Shown piece by piece: positions 36,781 through 47,358 of a DNA stretch of 64,000 bases (positions are counted from its first letter, which is position 1; each line of letters starts with the position of its first letter). This DNA is from PALSA-894 sp963757565 (lineage in GTDB: Bacteria > Pseudomonadota > Alphaproteobacteria > Rhizobiales > Xanthobacteraceae): contig CAVWSB010000006.1 in NCBI GenBank assembly GCA_963757565.1, positions 558,001 to 622,000 on the forward strand, given 5' to 3'. A model generated the notes under the pieces. It searched no databases. It was not told where the DNA came from and saw only the letters and a list, made by a program, of their open reading frames with translations. The position numbers and the translations under genes were made by a program.

Positions 36781-38542
36781 ATGTCCCCCATCCCGAAGAC
36801 CGCGCCGTTCGCCGAGGACGAGATCGAAATCCTCAATCGCGTCGTCGGGCCGGCGACCGCGATCCAGCGCGCGTGGCTCGCGGGTTTCCTCGCGGGTCTC
36901 GACGCGCAATCCGGCGCGGCAGCCGGGGCGGTCACGCCCGCCGCCGCGCCGCAGCCGGCCGAGCCGCTGACGATCCTCTATGCGACCGAATCCGGCAATT
37001 CCGAGAAGCTCGCGGGCGATGTCGCCAAGGCCGCGCGCAAGAGCGGCTTCAAGCCCTCGCTCGTCGATATGGCGGATCTCGATGCTCGCATCACTGCCGG
37101 ACGCGAAGCGGCTGTCGTCATCGCGGCGACCTGGGGCGAAGGCGAGCCGCCCGGCCCGCGCGACGCGCGCCTACGCGGAACTGATGAGCGATGCGGCGCC
37201 GCAGCTCGACGGCGTCGAATTCGGCGTGCTGGCGCTCGGCGACACCGCCTATGTCGAGTTCTGCGCCATCGGCAAGGCGCTCGACGAGCGGCTCGCGGCG
37301 CTCGGCGGCAAGCGCGTCGTCGACCGCGTCGACTGCGACCTCGATTTCGCCGACGCCCGCCGCGACATGGATCGACGGCGCGCTCAAGGCTCTGCGCCGC
37401 CGGAAGCGAGCGCCGGACGACAAGGTGATCGCGGTCGACTTCGGCGCGCAAGCCGCGCGCCGACCTCGATGTCGTCGAAGCCGAGGTCACCGAGCACGAT
37501 CAATCTCAATTCGTCGCGCTCCGACAAGGAGACTGATGCATCTCGAACTCACGTTCGATGGCGCGGCGCCCGCCTACAAGCCCGGCGACTCGCTCGACCT
37601 CTATGCCGAGAACGATCCGGCCTATGTCGACGCGCTGCTGAAGGCCGCCGGGCTTTCGGCGGACGACGGCGCTGCGCAGCGACTTCATCAAGAGCCGCGA
37701 CGTCACCACGCTCTCGCTCAAGACCGTCGAGACCTACGCGCGGCTACCGGCCAGCGTTACGTCAAGGAGCTTGCTCGACGCCGGCGACGGCCAAGAACTG
37801 GATCGCCGGCCGCCAGCTCATCGACCTGATCGAGCATTTCCCGATCGCGCTCGATCGGCCGAGCAGCTGCGCGCCCTGACCCGACCGCTGGCGCCGCGCG
37901 CCTATTCGATCGCCTCGTCGCGCCGCGAGGTCGGCGAGGAAGCGCATCTGCTGATCTCGGCGGTGCGCTACGACGACCCACGGCCGCGCGCGCAAGGGCG
38001 TCGCGTCGAACTATCGTCGCCGAGCGGCTGAAAAAGGGCGCGCGTGTGCGCGTCAAGCTCAAGCCGAACAAGCATTTCGCCCTGCCCGCGCCGGAGCGCG
38101 ACATCATCATGGTCGGGCCCGGCACCGGCGTCGCGCCGTTCCGCGCCTTCGTGCAGGAGCGCCGCGCTGCGGCAGCAAAGGGCCGCAACTGGCTGTTCTT
38201 CGGCGACCGCAGCTTCACCCACGATTTCCTCTACCAGACTCGAATGGCAGGATGCGCTGAAGGACGGCGCGCTGACGCGGATGGACGTCGCGTTCTCGCG
38301 CGACACGCCCGAGAAGATCTATGTGCAGCACCGCATCTGGGAGCAGCGCCGCGACCTGGTCGCGTGGCTCGACGGCGGCGCATCGTTCTACGTCTGCGGC
38401 GACATGAACGCGATGGCGAAGGACGTGCGCGCCGACGCTGGTGCGCGCCTATGCGGACGTGAAGGCGCTGTCGCCCGAAGCCGCCGAGCAGGCCGTCGCG
38501 GCGCTCGAACGCGACAAGCGCTATCTGCAGGACGTGTATTGA
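36781..38542 (+). CDS. cysJ: Sulfite reductase flavoprotein CysJ-like, frameshifted
   Basis: About 580 residues. It has an N-terminal Q-R-A-W-L-A-G-F-L-A-G-L helix, an FMN flavodoxin domain (L-Y-A-T-E-S-G-N-S-E-K-L-A and V-L-A-L-G-D-T-A-Y), a CysJ-type FAD domain (P-R-A-Y-S-I-A-S-S) and an NADPH domain (G-P-G-T-G-V-A-P-F-R-A-F, C-G-D-M-N-A-M-A-K-D-V). It passes electrons from NADPH to CysI. Breaks include an extra G at 37153 (Pro) and several between 37370 and 38450. A good GGAG site precedes the ATG. A domain order matching CysJ favours sulfite over nitrite as the partner pathway. Confidence 0.85.
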
Positions 38543-38569
38543 TGCGCCGGATTACCGAATATTCCGCTC

Positions 38570-38590
38570 GTCCCCGCCGAAAGCGGGGAC
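38570..38590. repeat. Short hairpin repeat (GTCCCCGC type)
   Basis: A perfect 8-bp stem GTCCCCGC / GCGGGGAC around CGAAA, in the 120-base gap between cysJ and cysI. Hairpins of the form CCCCGC-GAAA-GCGGGG followed by ACCCAG are very common dispersed repeats between genes in Bradyrhizobiaceae. No poly-T follows, so it is not a standard terminator. Confidence 0.55.
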
Positions 38591-38662
38591 CCAGTCGCTT
38601 GTCTTCGCGTTGGCCCTGCGATTCGACCGCTTGGGCGGGAATGAGCGGAGAAGGAGTCGGTC

Positions 38663-40395
38663 ATGACCGAAGAACTCTCCCGCAACGAGCACATCAAGGA
38701 AGCCAGCGACTATCTGCGCGGCACGCTCGCCGAAGGGCTTGCCGACGAGATCACCGGCGCGATCGTCGAGGACGACCAGCAGCTCGTCAAATTCCACGGC
38801 ATGTATCTGCAGGACGACCGCGACCTGCGCGGCGAGCGCGCGCGCAAGAAGATGGAGAAGGCGTTCGCCTTCATGATGCGCGTGCGCATCTCGGGCGGCG
38901 TGCTGCACGCCGCAGCAATGGCTGCGCGCTCGACCGGATCGCGCGCGATCTACGGCAACGGCACGATGCGCGTCACCACGCGCCAGACCATCCAGCTTCA
39001 CGGCGTCATCAAGTCGAACCTGAAGGCGACGATGAAGGCGATCGACGAGCGCGCTGCTCAACACCATCGCGGCCTGCGGCGACGTCAACCGCAACGTGAT
39101 GTGCAATCCGAACCCGTATCAGTCGAGCGCCCACGCGACCGCGCTGCGAACTGGCGCGCGCGATCTCCGATCACCTGATGCCGCGCACGCGGCGCCTATC
39201 GCGAGATCTGGCTCGACGGCGAGAAGATCGCCGGCGGCGAGGAGCGAGGACGGATCGAGCCGATCTACGGCAAGACCTACCTGCCGCGGAAGTTCAAGAT
39301 CGTGGTCGCGGTGCCGCCGTCGAACGACGTCGACGTGTTCGCGCACGATCTCGGCTTCATCGCGATCCTCGACGAGCAAGGACAACGTCACCGGCTGGAA
39401 CGTCACGGTCGGCGGCGGCATGGGCATGACCCACGGCGAGCCCGACACCTATCCGCGCACCGCCGACGTGATGGGCTTCTGCCAGACCGCGCGACGCGAT
39501 CGCGATCGCCGAGGCGGTCGTGACCGTGCAGCGCGACTGGGGCGACCGCTCCAACCGCAAGCATGCGCGGCTCAAATACACGATCGAGGACCGCGGGCTC
39601 GACGGCATTCCGCGCCGAGGTCGAGAAGCGCGCGGGCGTGACGCTCGGCGAACCGCAAGCCGTTCGCGTTCACCTCCACCGGCGACCGCTACGGCTGGAC
39701 CGAGGGCGAGAACGGCACGCCATCACCTCACGCTGTTCATCGAGAACGGCCGCATCCAGGACGAGGCCGGCGGCGCCGATGCTGACCGGCCTGCGCCAGA
39801 TCGCCGAGATGCACGACGGCGATTTCCGGCTGACCGCCGAACCAGAACGTCATCATCGCCAACGTCGGCAAGGAAAAGCGCGCCGACGATCGAGGCGCTG
39901 GTCGCCGAGCACGGCCTGATCGCAGCCGGCGTCGGGCCTGCGGCGCAACTCCATGGCCTGCGTCGCGCTGCCGACCTGCGGGCTCGCGCTCGCCGAGAGC
40001 GAGCGCTATCTGCCCGACCTCATCACCGCGCTGGACGAGCGGCTCTCGCGCGCACGGCCTTGCCGAGGACGACATCGTCATCCGCATGACCGGCTGCCCG
40101 AACGGCTGCGCGCGGCCCTATCTCGCCGAGATCGGCTTGGTCGGCAAAGGCCCCGGCCGCTACAACCTCTATCTCGGCGCCGCGTTCGACGGCTCGCGCC
40201 TGTCCAAGCTCTACGCCGAGGATCTGCAGCACGACGGCATCGTCGCGACGCTCGATCCGTTGTTCGCCGCCTACGCGAAGGAGCGCGAGGCCGGCGAGCG
40301 CTTCGGCGATTTCGTCATCCGCGCCGGCTTCGTGGCGCGCGACCGGCAACGGCGCGGATTTCCACGCCAACACCGGAGCAAAGCGCGCCGCATGA
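38663..40395 (+). CDS. cysI: Sulfite reductase haemoprotein CysI, heavily frameshifted
   Basis: About 570 residues when frames are joined. It reduces sulfite to sulfide at a coupled sirohaem/4Fe-4S centre, whose ligands are visible as C-V-A-L-P-T-C (C-x5-C) and T-G-C-P-N-G-C-A-R-P (C-x3-C). Other markers: R-Q-T-I-Q-L-H-G-V-I-K, I-Y-G-K-T-Y-L-P-R-K-F-K, G-G-G-M-G-M-T-H and R-H-A-R-L-K-Y-T. At least ten extra bases occur, including 39147, 39380, 39492, 39610, 39656, 39720, 39839, 39885 and 40049. A good GGAG site precedes the ATG; the TGA overlaps the nasC ATG. Confidence 0.88.
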
Positions 40396-43133
40396 ACATC
40401 CACGCGCCGCGCCCGGCCGTTCGCACCACCTGCCCTTATTGCGGTGTCGGTTGCGGCGTTCTGGCGACGCCGGACGGCGTCGGCGGCGCGGCCATCTCGG
40501 GCGATACGGAGCATCCGGCGAATTTCGGGCGGCTGTGCTCGAAGGGCGCCGCGCTCGGCGAAACGCTCGGGCTCGCGACGCGGCTGTTGCATCCGATGCT
40601 GCGCCAGGATGGCGCGATTCGCGCGCACCGACTGGGACACCGCGCTCGACAAGGTTGCCGACGGCTTCAAGCGCATCGTCGAGCGCGACGGGCCGGATGC
40701 GGTCGCATTCTATCTCTCGGGCCAGTTGCTGACCGAGGATTACTACGTCGCCAACAAGCTGATGAAGGGCTTTCTCGGCTCGGCCAACGTCGACACCAAT
40801 TCGCGGCTCTGCATGGCGTCGTCGGTCGCGGGCCATCGCCGCGCGTTCGGCGCCGACACCGTGCCGGGGCTGTACGAGGATCTCGATCAGGCCGATCTGC
40901 TCGTGCTCGTCGGCTCGAACGCCGCGTGGTGTCATCCGGTGCTGTTCCAGCGCATGCAGAAGAACCGCCGCGAGCGTGGCGCGAAGCTCGTCGTGATCGA
41001 TCCGCGCCGCACCGCGACCGCGCGAGGAGGCCGACCTGCATCTGCCGATCAAGCCCGGCATGGATACCGCGCTGTTCTGCGGGCTGCTCGCGCATCTTGC
41101 GGACAGCGGCTCGCTCGATCGCGACTACATCGCGCGCCATACCGGCGGGCTTCGACGGCGGCGCTGCAGAGGTCGCGTGCGATCGCGCCCGATCTCGCCA
41201 CGGTCGCGCGGATCACCGGCCTGCTCGCGGCCGACGTCGCGCACTTCTACGAGCTGTTCGCCGCAACGCCGCGCACGTCGTCACCTGCTATTCGCAGGGC
41301 GTGAACCAGTCGGCGCAAGGCACCGACAAGGTCAACGCGATCATCAATTGCCATCTCGCCACGGGCCGCATCGGCACGGCCCGGCATGGGCCCGTTCTCG
41401 CTCACCGGCCAGCCCAACGCGATGGGCGGGCGCGAGGTCGGCGGCCTCGCCAACCAGTTGGCTGCGCACATGAATTTCTCGCCTCCCGAGATCGACCGGG
41501 TGCGCCGCTTCTGGAACGCGCCGCACATCGCGACGCACGAGGGCCTCAAGGCCGTGCAGATGTTCGAGGCGATCGAGCGCGGCGAGATCAAGGCGCTGTG
41601 GGTGATGGCGACCAATCCCGCCGTGTCGCTGCCACGCGCCGGCGCGGTGCGCCGAGGCACTCGAAGAAGCTCGAACTGTTCGTCGTCTCGGAGAACGTCG
41701 CCTCGAACGACACGGTGAACGCCGGCGCGCACATCCTGCTTCCCGCCGCCGCGTGGGCCGAGAAGGATGGCACTGTCACGAACTCCGAGCGCCGCATCTC
41801 GCGCCAGCGCCGCTTTCTGCCGCTGCCGGGCGAGGCAAAGCCCGACTGGTGGATCGTCAGCGAGGTCGCGCGGCGCATGGGCTACGCGTCCGGTTTCGCG
41901 TACCAGTCCGCCGCCGACATTTTCCGCGAGCATGCGGCGCTCTTCGGCGTTCGAGAACAATGGCACGCGCGACTTCGATCTCGGCGCGCTCGCAAAGATC
42001 AGCAACGAGGCGTTCGACGCGCTCGAGCCGCTCGTATGGCCGGCGCGCGAGGGCGAAGCTGGCGGGCGACGCGCTTCTTCGCCGACGGCGGCTTCTTTAC
42101 CCGGACCGCAAGGCGCGCTTCATCGCTCCCGAGACGCCTGCGCTGCGCGCCAATGCGTCGAACGACTACCCCTTCGTGCTGAACACCGGCCGCGTGCGCG
42201 ACCAGTGGCACACCATGACGCGCACGGGACTCAGCCCGCGGCTCGGCGCAGCATATGCCCGAGCCGTTCGTCGAGGTGCATCCCGACGACGCCAGCGCGT
42301 TGCAGCCTGAAGGACTTTGCGCGCGTGACGACGCGCACGGCGCGGGCATTTTCCGCGTGCATCTGAGTGAAGGCCAGCAGCGCGGCTCGCTGTTCGTGCC
42401 GATCCACTGGAATGGCGAAACCGCTTCATCGGCCAGGGCTTGGCGAACTGGTCGCGCCGGCGACCGATCCCTTCTCCGGTCAACCCGAGGCAAAGGCGAC
42501 ACCGGCGGCAATCGCGCCAGTCGATTACGCTTGGCGCGGCTTCGCGCTGACGCGCCAGCCGATCGACTTGCCGGAGGAAGCCTGGTGGGCGCGCGTCGCG
42601 CTCGCAGGCGGCATCGGCACGCTGATCGCATCCACGGAAGGGCCCGAGGCTCTGGCGCGAGCATGCGCGAGCATTGCTGAACACCGACGAGCTCGCCGAA
42701 TTCATCGACCTTGCCCGCGGCATTTATCGCGCGGCGGCGTTCCGCGACGGAAGACTCGATGGCGCACTGTTCATCGGCCCCGCTGACGCCGCGCCGCAGT
42801 GGGACGCCGTGAAGGCGCTGTTCGAAGCCGAAACACTCGGCGAGACGCAGCGCCGCGTGCTGCTGTCGGGCCGTGCCGCCGATGGCATCGCCGAGACCGG
42901 GCCCGGTCATCTGCGCCTGCTTCGGCGTCGGATTGAACGTCATCCGCGAAGCCCTCGCGTCGAAGGCCGCGACCGATGTCGAAGCGATCGGCAAGGCGCT
43001 GCGCGCCGGCACCAATTGCGGCTCATGCCTGCCGGAACTCAAAAGGATCGTGCATGACCACGCGCTCGCCAGTCTGAAGCGCGCCCGCCGCGCATGGAGG
43101 CGCTCGCGCGCCTGCCGGTTTTCTACGCGCTGA
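40392..43133 (+). CDS. nasC: Assimilatory nitrate reductase catalytic subunit NasC, heavily frameshifted
   Basis: About 900 residues of molybdopterin oxidoreductase. It reduces nitrate to nitrite in the cytoplasm. The N-terminal 4Fe-4S ligands are C-P-Y-C-G-V-G-C with a fourth Cys in L-C-S-K-G. Mo-bis-MGD segments include N-S-R-L-C-M-A-S-S-V-A-G, Y-S-Q-G-V-N-Q-S-A-Q-G-T-D-K and N-T-G-R-V-R-D-Q-W-H-T-M-T-R-T-G. The C-terminus adds a BFD-like 2Fe-2S domain (C-A-C-F-G-V-G and N-C-G-S-C-L-P). Extra bases include 40626 and 41023. The true end is uncertain: as read, it overlaps cysG by 40 bases. Confidence 0.88.
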
Positions 43134-44541
43134 CGGACAAACGCGTCGTCGTCGCCGGCGGCGACGCGGCCGCCGCCTGGAAGGCCGAGCTGCTCGCCGC
43201 CGCGGGCGCGGCGGTCGAGGTGTACGCGAGCGAGCCCAGCGAAGAGATGATCGAGATCGCGCGCGAACTGCAACATCGCGATCCATCGTCGCGCGATCGA
43301 TCCGGCCGATTTCGCAAATGCCGCAATGGCGATCGGCGCGTTCGAGGACGACACGCAGGCCGCCGCGTTCGCGGCGCTCGCGCGCGCCGCAGGCGTACCG
43401 GTCAACGTGATCGACAAGCCGGCGTTCTGCGATTTTTCCTTCGGCTCGATCGTCAACCGCTCCCCGCTGGTGATCGGCATTTCGACCGACGGCGCGGCGC
43501 CGGTGTTCGGGCAGGCGATCCGCGCGCGAGCTCGAAGCGCTGATCCCGCGTGGCTTTGCGCGCTGGGCCGAGGCGGCGCGCCAATGGCGCCCGCGCGTGC
43601 AGGCGCTCGCGCTCTCGTTCCGCGAGCGGCGGCACTTCTGGGAGCGCTTCACCGAACGCGCGGTCGCCGCCCCCGAGCGCGCCCCGACGACAAACGACAT
43701 CGACGCGCTGATGGCACAGACGCGCGGCGTCGCCGCAAGCGCAGGCTCGGTCGCGCTGGTCGGCGCCGGCCCCGGCGATCCCGAACTGTTCACACTGCGC
43801 GCGGTGCGCGCGCTGCAATCCGCCGACGTGATCCTCATCGACGATCTCGTCTCGCCTCAAGTGCTCGACTTCGCGCGGCGCGAGGCGCGCAAGATGATGG
43901 TCGGCAAGACCGGTCACGGCCCGGCGTGCAAGCAGTCCGAGATCAACGACCTGATGATCAAGCTGGCGAAGGCCGGGAAACGCGTGGTGCGGCTGAAGGG
44001 TGGCGATCCGATGATCTTCGGCCGCGCCGGCGAAGAGATCGCGGCGTGCCGCGCCGCGAACATTCCGATCGAGGTCGTGCCCGGCATCTCGGCCGCGCAG
44101 GGCGCGGCCTCGCGCCTGCTGGTTTCGCTGACACATCGTGCCGAGGCGCGGCGCGTTCAATACGTCACCGGGCACGACCGTGACGGCAGGCTGCCGGACG
44201 ACATCGACTGGCGCAGCATCGCCGATCCGGCGGCGACCACCGTCGTTTACATGCCGAAGAAGACCCTGCGACTGCTCGGCGCGCGCGCGGTCGCGCAGGG
44301 ACTCGATCCCGCGACCCCCGCCGTGGCGGTCGCGAACGCGACGCGGCCTGACGAAGCGATCGTCGCAGGCACGATTGCCGACATCGCGGATCGAATCGAG
44401 GCGGACGCGCCCGATGGGCCGGTGCTGGTAATGATCGGTAAGGTGCTGGCGGAGGTGGTGGCGTCGCAGGCTGTCGCGACTGCGCCCTCTCCCCTTGAGG
44501 GAGAGGGCATCGCCGCACGTGACGCACGTTCGGTCGGGTGA
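43094..44541 (+). CDS. cysG: Sirohaem synthase CysG (dehydrogenase/ferrochelatase + uroporphyrinogen methyltransferase), frameshifted
   Basis: About 480 residues. The N-terminal precorrin-2 dehydrogenase/ferrochelatase domain has V-V-V-A-G-G-D-A-A-A-x-K and V-N-V-I-D-K-P-A-F-C-D-F. The C-terminal methyltransferase domain (from about residue 220) has V-G-A-G-P-G-D-P-E-L-F-T and R-L-K-G-G-D-P-M-I-F-G-R. It makes sirohaem for NirA and CysI. There is an extra C at 43527 (Ala) and a further break near 43270-43310. The last ~18 residues (P-S-P-L-E-G-E-G...) are encoded by a dispersed repeat element. Confidence 0.88.
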
Positions 44542-44609
44542 GGGGTACCCCTCACCCCTTCATCTTCGTTGAGATTCATGAGTAGCCCTCTCCCTCAAGG
44601 GGAGAGGGC
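44484..44609. repeat. Nested palindromic repeat element running into the cysG 3' end
   Basis: Two 25-base arms (44484-44508 and 44585-44609) are exact reverse complements of each other, and each arm is itself close to palindromic. Between them, 44536-44557 is a perfect 22-base palindrome containing the cysG stop codon. Similar CCCTCTCCC...GGTGAGGGG elements are widespread in Rhizobiales and Xanthomonas genomes. The element supplies the end of the cysG reading frame, so it probably inserted there and may now act as its terminator. Confidence 0.75.
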
Positions 44610-44636
44610 ACGACAACCATGCCCGGCGCGCGGCGC

Positions 44637-45275
44637 CTAAGCTGCGCTCTGCAATTGCCGCGTCTCATCCGCGACCGCGCGTTTCACCGCGGGCCGCTCG
44701 CCCGTGCGCTTGAAGTGATCGGCGATCTTCGGCGTTTTGGCGATGTCGACACCGTCGCCGCCGAGCCATTGCGTCAGCGTATAGAGATAGCCGTCGCATA
44801 CGGTGAAGTCCTTGCCCATCACCCACGGGCCTTGGAACATCTCGCGCTCGATCAGCGCGAAGCAATCGCCGACCGACTGCGGCACCTTCTTCTTCATCGC
44901 CTCATGCGCGGCGGCATCGTCGGCCCAGCGCGCCCCCCGCATGCGGTGCGCGTGCGCCACATGCACGGTCGAACACAAATAGCTGTTGAACGCCTGCACC
45001 CTCGCGAGCGCATAAGGATCGTCGAGCGGCGCGAGCTTCGCGGCCGGATAAGTCTGCGCGACGTAGATCAGGATGGCGGGCGTCTCGGTGATGACGCCGC
45101 GATCGGTGACGAGCGCAGGCACGCGCGCCTTGGGATTGATCTTGAGGTACTCGGGCTTCTTCTGGTCCTCGGTCTTGAAGCTGAGCCGCACCGCCTCGTA
45201 CGCCGCGCCCGCTTCCTCGAGCGCGATGTGCGAGGCAAGCGCGCAGGTGTTCGGCGCGTAATAGAGCTTGAGCAT
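44637..45275 (-). CDS. Glutathione S-transferase family protein
   Basis: 212 residues from MLKLYYAPNTCALASHIALE, the start of a thioredoxin-like GST N-terminal domain; a GGAG site precedes this ATG, and a longer frame upstream is not supported. N-P-x-x-x-V-P-A-L (residues 48-56) and E-T-P-A-I-L-I-Y are the glutathione-site segments. The C-terminal helical domain carries V-C-D-G-Y-L-Y (the N-capping box region). Probably beta-class. It is unrelated in strand to the nitrogen cluster. Confidence 0.9.
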   Translation of the reverse strand: MLKLYYAPNTCALASHIALEEAGAAYEAVRLSFKTEDQKKPEYLKINPKARVPALVTDRGVITETPAILIYVAQTYPAAKLAPLDDPYALARVQAFNSYLCSTVHVAHAHRMRGARWADDAAAHEAMKKKVPQSVGDCFALIEREMFQGPWVMGKDFTVCDGYLYTLTQWLGGDGVDIAKTPKIADHFKRTGERPAVKRAVADETRQLQSAA

Positions 45276-45645
45276 GTCGTATCTCCGTTTCCTCGAACGC
45301 GAGAGTAGCCCGGATGGCGCACAACGCAGTCCGGCGGATCGATGAATTCTCGTGATCCGGATCGCGCTGCTTCGGGTCCGGCCACGGGGCCCCACCCCCC
45401 ACCGCAGCCGCGGCAGCGCGCGTGAGAACCGCCTTTTCGATGCTCTTCCCCGACCAGCCGCCACGCGCGTGCGCGCCCGCCTGGAATTCCGCGCCCGATT
45501 CGACCCGGAACGGGACACTTGTTGCGCCAAGTCCTCAGCAATTCGGAATGTAGCGCAAGGGTTTGACGGCTATTCCAATCAGCCTCCCCGCATGCAACTC
45601 TGCGCGCGTCCCGGTGGAATGGGGTTCGAGTGGGGAGCTGCGGGC
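45276..45645. other. Divergent intergenic region between GST and tpsB
   Basis: About 370 bases without a supported gene. It holds the ribosome-binding site for the GST and the promoter region for tpsB. Open frames here have no recognisable content. An ATG at 45592 in frame with tpsB is possible but lacks a ribosome-binding site. I see no clear -35/-10 pair, operator or terminator. Confidence 0.5.
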
Positions 45646-47347
45646 ATGGTCCCGGGCAGAAGCCGCCTATGGGCGGTTCTGGCGATGCTGTTCCTCCCGG
45701 TCGGCGCGGTTGCTCAGGTGATTCCACCGAGCGAGCAGCCGGGCCGGGAGCGTGAACGATTCGCCCTGCCGGACGCGCCGCGCGCGCAGCCCTCCGGCGG
45801 CGTTATTTCGCTTCCCTCCACGGTCGCCCCGCCCGGCGCCGAGCAAATCACGCTGACCGTCAACCGGTTCGTCGTTACGGGCGCGACGGTTTACCCGCGA
45901 CGCGGAGTTCGCGCCGCTTTATGCCGATCTCGTCGGCCATCCGATTCCGCTCACCGCTGTCTACGAACTGGCGCGCCGGATCACCGCGAAATACGGCGCC
46001 GCCGGTTATGTGCTCTCGCGCGCCGTGGTGCCGCCGCAGGATCTCGGCCAGCACGGCGCGACCGTGCGGATCCAGGTGGTCGAGGGATACGTCGACCGCG
46101 TGATCTGGCCCATGGAGAAGCTGGCGCACTACCGCGACTTCTTCACCGACTATTCCGCGCGTATTGTGGCCGACCGGCCGGCGAACATTCGCACGCTGGA
46201 GCGCTACCTGCTGCTGGCGAACGACCTGCCCGGGCTGAAGTTCACCTCCACGCTCAAGCCCTCGCCCAACAATCCCAATGCATCGACGCTGGTGATCGAG
46301 GTCGCCGAGAAACCGATCGACGCGATCGCCCGCATCGATAACCGCGGCACGCTGGCGCGCGGTCCCTGGCAGTATCTCGGCTCCGTGACGCTCAACAACA
46401 CTGTCGGCGCGCCCGAAGCCTTCACCGCCACATGGGCCGGCGCATTCCAGGTCGAGGAACTGCAATTCTTTTCCGCCACCTACCGGCGGGTGCTCACCAG
46501 CGAGGGCCTCACCGCGTTCGTCAATGCGAGCTACGGCTTCGGCCGGCCGGGCACGGATCTGCTGCAATCGCTCGAGTACCGCACACGCTCGACGGCGGCG
46601 GAGGCGGGCCTGAGCTACCCGGTGATCCGTTCGCGCGAGAAGAACCTGACGCTGACCGCGCTCGGCTTCCTGACCGACGATGACTCCTTCGAACTGGGCA
46701 CGCCGTTCACGCGCGACCGCCTGCGCGGTTTTCGCCTCAAGGCCGATGGCGACTTTGCCGATTCATTCCTCGGCATCAACCAGGCCAACGTGACCTTCAG
46801 CCAGGGCATCCACGGCCTCGGCTCGTCCGACAGCGCCGATCCGAACGGACCGCTGCCGCCGCTGCCCACCCCGTCCACCAATGCGGGCCGCGTCGACTTC
46901 GACAAGATCGAAGCAACATTCAGCCGGGTGCAGCCGCTGTTCACGAATTTCTCCGCCTTTGTCGCGGCGTACGGACAATATGCCTTCACGCCGCTGCTCG
47001 TCTCCGAGCAGTGTTCCTACGGGGGACGCTTCTTCGGTCGTGCGTTCGACCCCTCGCAGATGCTCGGCGACCACTGCTGGGCGGCGCTCGCCGAACTGCG
47101 CTTCGACATTCCGACCGGCATCAAGCAGCTCACGCGCGCGCAACTCTACGGGTTCGCGGATCATGGGCAGGTCTACAACATCGATCCCGCGGCCGGCACG
47201 CCGTCGACGCAGCACGGCACGTCGGCGGGCGCGGGCGCGCGCGTGGCGTGGATGGACAATTACAGCGCGGACCTCTCGGTGGCGAAAGCCGTCGAAGGCC
47301 CGCGTAACGACTGGCGTGTGTTTCTCATTCTTGGCGCGAAGTATTGA
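45646..47347 (+). CDS. Two-partner secretion outer-membrane transporter TpsB (FhaC/ShlB family), one extra base
   Basis: 566 residues after removing an extra C at 45898 (Pro codon). The start at 45646 has a GGGGAG site and gives a good signal peptide (W-A-V-L-A-M-L-F-L-P-V-G-A-V-A-Q). POTRA domains occupy about residues 70-230 (V-N-R-F-V-V-T-G-A-T, Y-V-L-S-R-A-V-V-P-P-Q and V-R-I-Q-V-V-E-G-Y-V), followed by a 16-strand beta-barrel, ending V-F-L-I-L-G-A-K-Y. TpsB exports one TpsA across the outer membrane; tpsA follows after 11 bases. Confidence 0.92.
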
Positions 47348-47358
47348 CGGAGTGGATG

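Noticed and set aside
26638..44541. Nitrate/sulfite cluster as a decaying pseudogene island
   Set aside because: Apart from single-base indels, the reading frames are fully conserved with all catalytic residues, and most extra bases are phased to codon position 3. Decay would show scattered stops and substitutions.
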